Made by a program: the position numbers and the translations under genes
Shown: positions 26,301 to 37,800 of the stretch, piece by piece
Layout of the letters: the number at the start of each line of letters is the position of its first letter
Numbering within the stretch: position 1 is the stretch's first letter
Source: Siphlonurus alternatus
Taxonomy: Eukaryota > Arthropoda > Insecta > Ephemeroptera > Siphlonuridae
Length of the DNA stretch: 64,000 bases
Assembly (NCBI GenBank): GCA_949825025.1
Contig: OX463778.1
Location: 27,523,551 to 27,587,550 of the forward strand
Direction: 5' to 3'
The notes under the pieces: generated by a model
Told to the model about the DNA's origin: nothing
Seen by the model: only the letters and a program-made list of their open reading frames with translations
The model's database searches: none

Positions 26301-28725
26301 GGTTCAAGTTAAATTAGTTCTATGTTTTAATTAACCGGATTTCAGTGAGACCCTTAAGAAGTTAAAGGACTCTTGAAGCTGCATAAGTTACTTAGAAAAT
26401 TAGTTAGCCATCCGTTTTCAATGTAATTAATTACGACAATGCTATAATTTAATAACTAAATTATGCAAGTTTTTCATTTGTTCACGGGTTAATCACGCCT
26501 TTCTTCTCATTTTACTGCTTTTGAGAAATCTAATCAAATTATCTGCAGTTTGTGATTTGAGGTAGAAATATAAATTTCGTTTTACCAATTTTTAATTTAA
26601 TATTGCTACTCTGTATTGTTTCAAATTTATTTATCAGAGTGTTTTAATATTATCCAGAATTCATTTTTACGTTTTTAATATATATTTAACATCAATTTTA
26701 TATCTATATAGATATTAAATTGCAATATCACAATGAAAGAATCTAAAAAGCGGTGTACAAAAAGAGCAGTTAGATTACGTGACGTTAATTTATCGGTGGG
26801 CCACGCGGCTGCTCGGAACAATCGTCCATCGCCGAGTGCAATCAGACGCCGTCAGGAGCGTGCGACCGCCAACAATAGCCAGCCTGATGAACACTAAACA
26901 ATTCAGTGTGTTGCCGTGATGTCAGCTAATTACTTTGATATATTATTAATTATCATAAGGAATATTATAATTTGTCATTGTATGGAATTATTTAATCATA
27001 ATTATTTTACACAGGTTCATTGTTTCAATGTATACTCCTTGCCTCTGAAAAGTTCCCTTCTGCAGCTTTGTTAATTACCATGTCCCGTAAGAATAACACA
27101 GAGCACACAGGCTGCAGAAGGGAACTTTTCAGAGGAGAAGAGTGTACAACGTTATTATAGTGGGTGTAAAACATTGCGATATTTTTATTTTGTGCCTTTT
27201 TTTTAAATTTTAGAACAGAAACCATGATAATAATAAAATATTCCTACATATCAAACTTGTTTAAACAAATGTAACAAGAAAATAATAAAGCTTTTTTAAT
27301 TAGAATCTTCGTTATAAAACAAATAATGAACTAATTATTATATTATCATACACGTATAAAAATGTCTGATTCGGCTTTACTTTAATACGGCTGGATCGGT
27401 AATTTATTTTTCAGTATTGTGTACTAGCATTGTCCTCCAAAATAAAATAATTAAAAGATAAATAAATTGGCTGTGCGCCTGCAGGTAGGCCACTTGTTTG
27501 GCTTGGGTGCGCAGCAAAAAGCCTACCTAACGCGCTGCAGGGGCTGACCACTCCTCCCCGTGTTTCAGATCCTCGGCAAGGGTGGCGCGGCAGCAGGTGT
27601 GCGGGGCCGCGACGGGGACAGTCCGCTCGGCAGCCACTCCTTCAACGGCTCTGAGGAGCGCAGCGACACAGGTGGGTGAAACCTCAACTAGCGGCATTTT
27701 ATGTCATAGCTTAAATTTTGGAGTGGGACTGCGGGAATTGGGACGTCCGTGGTATATTTTTTTTTATATAATTGACTAAATTTAAATTTATTTAAGTCAG
27801 ATATTGGAGAGTATTTAAGCAGGTGATATGAGTTAATTACACGATCTGACAGGTTGAAGGCTCAAGGATATATACGATAAATTCTTGATCCTAACATGTT
27901 ATTGGCTGTTGTTGATTCGGGAATATTAACATATGACGTCATAGCCAATCAAATATCTGGGTTTAACTCGAAAAGCGATCAATTTGTGATTGACAAACAA
28001 AATTAAAAAGGCTAAAAAGTTTTTTGTTAAGCATGCATACTCCAACAAAAATATTTAATTTGTCCGGTTTTAGTAACCATGCAATGTCAATATGCAACTG
28101 CAGTTGTACTATGATTGGGCAACTTATTGATTCACTTGAATGCATCTGGTTGCATACCTGCAAGTGCATTTATTGATTTAGGCGTGTCATGGACCAAGTA
28201 GTCATTGCTCACTTGTGAATCTGAAGGGCATGGACAGTAACAAAGTTTATTAAGATTTCTTGAATTAACTCCCAATTTTTTGCGTCAACTAATTAAGTTA
28301 AGGATTGTTGTAGCAACAGTGTGCTAAACTGCTTATGACTGTCAATTATACCTGGTTGACATAAAGATACATTAGAACTGAGTATATTATCTTCTGTTTT
28401 ATCAGCAACACAAAAATAAATACAATAGGAGTTCATGAAATATTTAACAATCATTTTCTTTTGAGCATGAAAATATATTTGAGGTATGACTGTTGTGACT
28501 ACGAAAGATTATTATATATATATATATATATATATATACGGTAAGCTTGTGGCATGTACATAACAAATGAAAATAAAAGCCAACGACATGGGCCAGCCAA
28601 TATGACATCGTCGGCGTCCCTGCGACCTAATCTAATGCAGCATCTTCTTGGGCTGTCACACGCCATGCCGCTCGGTTGTGGTCACGCGACGTGTGCTGGA
28701 CTGACCAGAGAGAGAAAAAGAGAGT

Positions 28726-28818
<93 letters not shown>

Positions 28819-31800
28819 GAGGGGGGAAGGGGCGTATGTGTGAGAAGAGAAAACCGCAGTCAGAGAGACATAGAAAAAAGAACACACATATAAAGAAACA
28901 AGTTAGAACAGCGAAGGAGAGGAGAAAAGGTAGCTAGCGAGCTTATCTTAAAATACAAGAGAATTAAGAGAAATATTAACACATATAAGATACATAATGT
29001 TGTGCGTTAGAGAGGGAGACTGACATTGATTTGGCCGATGATTTCCCGAGTCATGGCGTCATTAGCTCGTCTTACACGACCCCTGCCTGCCACCACCATA
29101 CGTTTCAGGGGGGGGGGGATCGCTTGCCCTGTAGACCGCTGCACTACACACTTCATCAATTATTCAATCGAAATAAAAAAAACATACACATTTTTTTGTG
29201 ATTCCAAAAATGATTATTATCAGTCTGACAATTGTGAGTTGTATCGTACCTAGTAACTCTGAACTTGTAAATATATATTAAAATAAATAATTTTTTTTTT
29301 TGTAATAAAATTTTTTAGTCTCGGTTTATAACAAACACATAATATAAAAATTATCCTTTAAAAAAAAATCCTTCCAGTTTGAGAAATTAATACAACAAAG
29401 ATTTTTCACATTGAGATCTTAAAATTTCCACGCAATTTAGACGGTAAAAAATCTGGTGGAGTTTGTGGGGAGAGAGGGGGGGGGGGTTGAAGAAGTTCAT
29501 TAAGCGCTTCATGTGGATAATAAGTCGCGGGTTAACGATGTGGCCATCTGCGGAGAAGAGGGTGGGGGATAATTTAAGTTGTTATCCCCTAATGGCTTTC
29601 TGTGCCGAGGGAAGTCTCAGACAATAGTCGTCTGACTAGATTACTAATCGTCACTTTTAATAGGTTTTAATTAAAAATAAAATTTCTAACTTTTAACCCC
29701 TTTTTATTTCTCTTCTTTTGTATGAACTATAAGATCAAGCAAATCACGCACTTGATAATGGAGTAAAAAATGGAGGGTGTTTTAAAATTAAACTACGCAA
29801 AGAAAGTAATTGGAAGGTGCAGAAATATTGGTGCATGCATTTCTAATTATAACATGGGGGTATTTACTCTTTTTAAAGTTATACGAAGCAATGGTAGTAA
29901 TAAAAATTTAGCTTTCTTAATTTATAAAAAATTATAAAATAATAAAGTATAATGAAACTCGAAGAATGAAGTTCCAATAAGAACATGTAAACCGTGGAAT
30001 CCTGTTGCTACATAAAATTTTGATCCATAAAATTATTGAATATCGAGAAGGTATTAATCAAAATGCAGTTGGTAATAGCAGAATTCCTAAGAAAGTTCTT
30101 AATCAGTTTAAAGATATAAGTTTATCTCTGTTACAAGAACACATATCTTTTTTATTGTCTCTATTTCTGACATACACATCTAATCTTTGAAAATTTTTAT
30201 TTTTGCCAATGTGCTACGAGACAAATTACATCATTATCAGTGAAAATGAATCATTACTGGAAACTAGCAAAGAGCCCTAATTCTTAGTTACCAAGTGTTC
30301 ATTTACATTGAAGAGTTTTTAAAACAGTAGTTGTTTGCTATGCATGTCCGGTAAAGAGATGGGGGTAAGTCACATCTGTCCGTCCAACACCTGGCCCCCT
30401 GGCTCAGATTCGCTGCCGCCACGACAATTGTAGTGATAATCACAGATAATCACGACCTGGGGTCAATTATCCGGAGGAAGCAGGAACAAAGATGGCGGCG
30501 CGCGCAGGTGTGATGCAAGCGAGACGGTACACCTGGTCAAGTGCCGCGGACTATATTTGATTTGACTTATAATTGTATTAGTACTCTCATGTTGTTTTCA
30601 CCTTTTTATAGTAAGTTATCATCAAAAAATTAAGAAAAATTCCAATATTTATTCTCAAGGTAAAAAAACATTAAGAAAAATATTATTTGAAGATACACGG
30701 ATGCAGATGTGTAAATTACCGGAGCGGAACGCTTGCATACGTAATTCACGTGGTTCAAATGCATCGCACATCACGTTGTCTGGCGGTGCTGACGCGGAAA
30801 CGGTAACAGATGGGGGGAGACAGCGGCCGTTACCGGCATTGTTGCAGCCGCCTCATTAACAAATGGCCGCTCACAGGCTTATCTCGGCAATCTCAGCCAA
30901 GTCAAACTGTTCGACCTGCTGTGATAGCCTTTACACCTTACCCATACAAGAGTAATCGCAGTAATATGCATGCAAATTGTAAAAATTAGTTTTGAAACAA
31001 CGAATTTCTAAAAAAAAACAAAAAAACAAAAAAATACAACATTTGGATCTGAAATCTAGCGCAAGACTTTTGACTGCAGATATTATTTGTAGATGGTTTC
31101 AAAATCGTTTAATTATAATATATATTGCTAAATTCAATTGATACATGGAATTAAACACGTTTGGAAACTTCCAAAGCTCTTCTGTGAGAAACTTATGCCC
31201 CTTTTTAATCTTTGACATTACATCAATATTTTAAATATTGTAGTATATGGAAAATTTCAAAATTATGTTAAATTCAATTAGTTTTCCTTTTTTTATTTCA
31301 ATTTTCAATTCACGTAAAGGAAAATATAGCGTCGAATCTCCTCCATTCAGGATAACCTTATGAGCTGCTAAATGTTGTTCTCATATATTTTGAGCTAATT
31401 TCTGGTAGTCAAAATGTCGAATAATATCTAAATTAATTGTATAGATAAATTTAAAGCAAATTCAAAAGCAGTAACAATAAAAGACATTAACAATATACTC
31501 TTCAGCTGCATATAAAAACATTATTAATATAGACATCATATACAATAATATATAATATTCATGTTGTTTAAAAATTCCTTACATATATAATACAATTGTT
31601 GCATATTATATATATAAAACACGTGATATCATATCGGCTTTTCTTCCGTGATATAACTAAGGGGTTATATTCCAAATAGAAGTAGAAAAGAGGGGGGAAT
31701 CAAAGGCGAGGGAGTGTGAAGGGGTATTATATAGGGGAGGGGGTGGGGGTCACACAGTGAACAGAAGAGAGCATATGTCATAAGCAACCCTATATATTAT

Positions 31801-34800
31801 TATATATTATTCGAGTTACAATCATCATAATAATCTTTTCTTTTGTATTCTTACATATATATATTAATATTTGAACTGTGGGAAGGTTATAAGGTGTTTA
31901 TGACATACATATGACCCTTTCGCTTTTTCCCGTCAACCATTGTCCATGTATTAAATCAATGACTTTATATTATTATGATGTTGTACGAAATAATAAAAAA
32001 AAGAGGCTATATTTGATGACTTCAATATTAACAACCCTTTTTTTTTCTTTTATGCTCTAACAAAACCACATCGCACGCGCACGCCTTCCTTTTATATTTT
32101 CATGTTAATTTACTTATTATTCTTACTATTGATGCTTTTAAAAATTAACATTAAAATATCATTAAAATGTTATATGTACGTATCATCATCATATTTTATT
32201 TTTACTCTCGTATAATTTACTGTCATCGACGTTGTTGCTGTTTATAATTTAACGAATGTTAAATGTTCTGTCATGTTGTGTAATGACTTTACACACTGCA
32301 GAAGTTACATCGACGTTTTGCCGGACTCAAGTGTCTATTATGCTCATATTGAGGTGTATTTTCTTACATATATTGTTTGTAATAATTGTCATTAATGTTT
32401 TATCGCAACAAATGCCATTCGCATAAAATGCTGTATGAGATATATCACTGTAAAAATAAAAATTAAACTAGCATCATTATTTGATAAGACAATTTGAATG
32501 TATAAGATGACAATGATTGAGTTTTTTTCCAAAATACAATTTTCAATAAATTTTTCCAAATTGAGTGAGAGTATTTAAAAGAAGGATTCTTATATTAAGG
32601 CCTATAATACCTATTATATAATATACCATTATTATTTAATACATTGCAATACTGCACTCTGCCGTAAAAGATATAATACAATTATTGCTTTGTAAAAACA
32701 ATGGAGTATCATAAAATTTTATAAAATTAAATCATTGTATTAATTTTATTATTAAATTTAAAAATAAAAACGTGATGTTTTAGTCCACGATATTCTATTT
32801 TATCGCAACATATTAGCGATCGAGAGCTTGTTCATGGGACGAGGACGAATAAGAGTTTTTCTGAAGTGACGAGGTTCCCACGTCATCCATTTGCAGGTGA
32901 AGATCTGAGGGAGGCTGCGGCCACCGGAAGTGACACGGAAGTCGAGGACCGGTGGGAAAATTGAAATTGTGACGTCCAGCGAGGAGCTTGATTGACAGTT
33001 TAAACTACTATTATATTAATCCTTTGTCAGTAAACTGTTCGTTCACCTGCCAAATTGTACTTCATTTTAACGTAGCCATTGAATACGAAATCCTAATTTC
33101 CTCATTACAATAATAGTCATCAAAATTTGACCATTATAAACAATTTATTCATTTGTAAGCAGATTATAAGCGTGAATATATTTTTCTCTATAGAAATATA
33201 ATAAATGAAATAAATATTTTATATGTTAATGTATCATCATGTTTCAATATTAAAATAAATGTTATTAAAAATTTACATAAATCTGTACAACAGGATCGAT
33301 TTTATAATAGCCGTATTAATCCACATTTAATGCGAATAGCATGTTAAATTTTATTGTTAGGTCGTTGGAAAGGGGAGGACAGGCTCGGTTGACTTTCGTC
33401 CATCTGCTGTTGTTACTAAATTATTTCCCATCGACTGGCGATCGTGGGGTCAAGTCACGCTCTGCTCGGCACGCCGCGGGACAGGTGTGCGGAGGAGATG
33501 TGACTTTTTGACGGCACATCGCAAGAAGAATAAAACAAAGTAATGATATTTTTTTTAAACACAATAAGAGAACAGATAGTTTTGTTCAAGTTTAAGTCCG
33601 TAAAAATCTACCTAAAATAATTGTATTTAAATTAAATTAAATTCTTTATTAATATAGCTTGCGCTAATTATACATTGGTATTTAGAATTGTTTTTAGTGC
33701 AAAAAAATAATGAGTTACTGAATAATTCATAATATACAAAAATTAATAAGTAACTAAATAATGATATAGACATTAAAACTAATTATCTGAAAATTATCTT
33801 CAATTGCTATCATCAATATGAAATTTAAAATGTCTAGCATACTCTTAGCTCTCGATAAATATAAGTGACTATTGTCAACAATAAAATGCCCACTTTATAT
33901 TTCCTATAATTTACATGAATGAAACGGTTGGACAACACTATAACAAATAATTCTCTTTATTAGCTTGAGGTTTCTCGCGATCGCCCCCCTCTCTCTTGAA
34001 TGGTCGTGTCAACCCAAGCAGGGCTAATCCAATTAGGCGACCAAAGGGAGGGAAGGGGTCATGCCTCGTGGTCACAGCCTGCGGTGCGCGCGAAGAAAGA
34101 GCGATGTGTGTGGGTGGTTTCAAGTCACAGGACATCGCCACAAACAATAACACGAGAGGAACTATGCAAATGTCCGGGATAATTTGATAATATGCGAAGG
34201 GTAGTTTTTTGTTGTTATTAACTAATTCTGATTTGGTTTAAGATGACTGAGCAAAATTTAACGATTTATTAACAATACTGTTCTTACTTAAACAAAAATA
34301 AAAACAGCTTCTGACAATAAAGCTGCACGATTCTTTAATTTGACTTGAAAATATTAATTGGAATTACACAAATTTATTTCTCACGAAAAACTTTTTAGAA
34401 AATTTGCAGTGACAATGTAAATAATTAATAACATATTAATGACATGTCTATTACGTCATTTAGCATTTAAAAGTCAAACATTGATTTTTGATCAACATTA
34501 ATAGCATGATTTTGTTTTGAATATAATTTTAAAATAAATGCAATATTTACTGCATACATGCACACTTTTTTGGTGACAATATTAATGACATTGAACTTTC
34601 TTCTCATCACAATTTTTCACCATCATCATCATATGTTATAAATGAACGTTACGTCGTCTTGTGTGTCAAATTGAGCGGTTTTTCTCGGGCAAGCACTTGG
34701 CGATGACGGTTGAAGGGTCATGGCTTGTGATCACGAGATATTATCGTAGAGGGTGCGCTATCCGAGACAGGTGCTCCCTCCCCTGTTGGGGTGCGAGCCA

Positions 34801-37800
34801 TCATATAGCTATGAGGGGTGGGGGGTGGCAGTGATATGAACACCAGCCACAAAGTCGATCACTACTTGCTAGACTCACAGTGAGCGCGTATCGTCGTTTT
34901 GGAGGTAGCACGTGATTTCTCAGGTGAGTCGATTGTTTTGTTCTTTATTGACGACCTGAGAAAGCTTATCTATAACAATGTGACATCGAGATAAGGGGGT
35001 TTAAAAAGTATTCATCGTCTTATAATTTATTTTAGATTCTTGCACGATGATTGAATGGGAAGAAGAACCCACTAGACTTTTCTTATCTCTTTTTGACGAC
35101 AGGTTATGTCTAAAATATTTAAATTTAGTTGATGTGTGTTCTATAGGAGGTTATCTTTTAGACTTTATTAGTCAAGTCTTCGAATTGATTATTTAAATTA
35201 GATTTATGAGATGATTGACTTGAAGTGGAAATCTTTTTAGTATTTTACTATCATTCATTTGACATTTTTATGAAGAGTTGAATAGTTCCGGTTTTATAAT
35301 ATAACAGTTGAACTTAAATTTTGTTAAATGGGAGAATATTTCAACTGGCGTGGTCTTTGCTCGCGATTCTCCTGTTGCTAAAGGTGAATTGACACGAGCA
35401 ACAAGGGGAAATTATTTTTACCGTGAAATCTTTGATCATGATCTTCTCGTTGCGTCAACGCTTATTATATATTTTTTTGTCTGTTTTATTTTTCCCTTTT
35501 CTGTGTCTATTTCAGGCAAATATAATATATAGAAAACATACACGTATACAATGTATAGGTTACACCAAGAATTTTTTTCCTATCTTCCTCATTTATAGGC
35601 ATTAAATAGTGGGAGGTGTGGCGCAGTGCGCTTGACTGGGTCTCGTCAGATCACCGAAGTCAAGCAACGCCGCGCGTGGTTAGTATTTGGATGGGTGACC
35701 ATTTTCAACAAAAACCACGTTTCCCACCCAGGGGTAAAACGTTGCGCTTTTTCACTATGTGGTTCCCCTGGCTTTGGACCATTGCACTTCCGGTTCATTG
35801 ACAAAGGCTGTAGCGTCCATCCTGGCTGAGGTTTCCACGTTTCCCTCAGCCGCAGGCAAATGCCGGGATGGATTTGCAAGGCCGTGGCCGCCCTCGTTCC
35901 AGAAGAGCCCGCGAAACGCTCAAGTTAGGGTTTCGGAAGGTTCGGGGTTTCAAAGTAGTATGTAATTAGTAAATAGAAGTACCCAATAGGGTTTGATTAA
36001 AAATATATATATATATATATATGATTGTTTTCTTGTTAAATGTATTATTTAAACATAACTTTTTTGTTTTAAAAAAACAAACAAAAATGGTAAGATATTG
36101 CTGCTATAGGATTTCAGTGCATTACAATATTCTCAACATGCATTCAGATACTTTTAATATTAGGATATTATGCAGTATGTCTCAAAATTAATTTGCAACT
36201 TTTTTTTTAATATTGGTTACATATATACGTAGTCCTATTATTAGCTGTGTTGTAATTTGTTTTATTCTTGTTTTGTCATCTGAAACTCCTTGTTGGGTGA
36301 AGTGAACTGACGTGGTGCTTTCATCGTTCTTGGCACGCCCTTTCTTAAGCGAGGTCTTCACTTTCTTACCAGCTTTGATGCAACAAACAACACACGAGAG
36401 TTGTATTGTTGACGTCAGGACTTGAATTTTAATGTGCCTTATTTCAGGGTATCTTCTATAGGGTCCTTGTTAAGGTACAAGGTGCTGACGCTCGTTGATG
36501 TTGCAGGGTCCTCCGCATCTCACCACTCGGCGAACGAGGAGTCTCAGTTTGAGGACGAGGAACTCGAGGAAGGTGACGAGGAGAGTGGAGAAGACGAGGG
36601 CGCAGGTCACGACGACGGCGAGGAGGAGGGAGGAGAGGCTCGCTGTCTGGTGTGCGACAAGCCTTTCCCGGACCTAGACCTGTGAGTATTGAGTGGCAGT
36701 ATATTATATTCTCCTCACTCGCTAAGCAAGATTGAAAAATTACAAAATATATTATATATATATTTTTTCTTTTTTCCCTATCTTTTATATGTTAAAATCA
36801 CTTTTTTTAATTGCTCATAAAATGAGTATAATTTCAATAACGTAAATATTGTATTATATTTTAATGTAAAATATAATACATAATTATATATTTACATTAT
36901 AGTCTTTCCGAATCAACCACGATACATTAATAAAGTCGTACAATTATATTTTCAAATATGAATCACATGTTCATTTATATTAGTCAATTAAAACAGATTG
37001 ATAAGAATTAACCCTAGCTGTTGCATACATATATAGAGATATAGGTTGGTGTCATATACAATAAATTTGATCTCTTCTTGCGGCTTCCTATACTTACTGC
37101 GCCGGAACTTATGTGTTAATTTCCTTAATTGTTAATTTAAATAATAGTATTTTCTGCTTTTTTTAAGCAAAGTTTCATATTATTTGCAACGATTAAAATA
37201 AGTCTCCAAAACGTATTCAATTTAAAAAACATAGTATAATACTATATTCCCATTGAGCACGGTCCATTTTTTTCCACCCCTGCGTAATCGAGTATAGTAC
37301 GCTAGTCCTGAGGGTTCAATTAATCAAATTATTTCAAATAAATAATAAAAATAAAGTTTGAAATGAAAATTCAATGAAAAATTATAATAAATTTTAAATT
37401 GACTCCATTATAATGAAAATAAAAATTCATTTATAATTCCTCATACATACATAATTACTATTTAAAGCAAACAAATGATCAAAATCACGTAATAAATAAA
37501 TACATAATATAACAGTGCTGCGTTGTTAGTATATATATTATATAAATGAGTGTGTCGATTTGATGCTGACTGTTATGAATATTTAATCATTGCCGGGTCA
37601 TTGTCACGAATCATTTTATTTCCATCGTGAGATTATAATACAAAAATAAAACACACTTGCATGTATAACTTGCTGCTACCACACAGATTAAAGATATGGA
37701 GGCACTATATTACTATAATGTGCAGCAAACGATGGACTATCATTAGAGTCACTCAATTGCGATCTCGGCAATTAGATTACCTGTAACTCTTTGGGTTAAT

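Larger units (their letters stand above)
16062..27568 (+). other. ham intron 2, contents
   Basis: An 11.5-kb intron. Besides the entries listed separately it holds GC islands near 17560-17770, 17980-18260, 19260-19480, 21540-21990, 22140-22310, 23200-23480, 23760-24110, 24690-24990 and 25400-25680. They contain short, unrecognised open frames and are more likely conserved non-coding elements than genes. Confidence 0.5.
27672..36506 (+). other. ham intron 3, contents
   Basis: An 8.8-kb intron. GC islands not listed separately lie near 28600-28720, 29020-29130, 29450-29630, 30340-30560, 30710-30930, 33400-33520 and 33960-34160. No other gene is supported. Confidence 0.5.

Noticed and set aside
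28554..28937. 127-codon frame rich in RE repeats
   Set aside because: Most of it is a GA microsatellite; there is no other coding sign. The same holds for frames at 889-1146, 18229-18464, 57999-58262 and 61471-61677.
35641..35700. 5S rRNA gene
   Set aside because: Only the internal promoter part matches; both 5S ends are missing and the flanks are SINE body.
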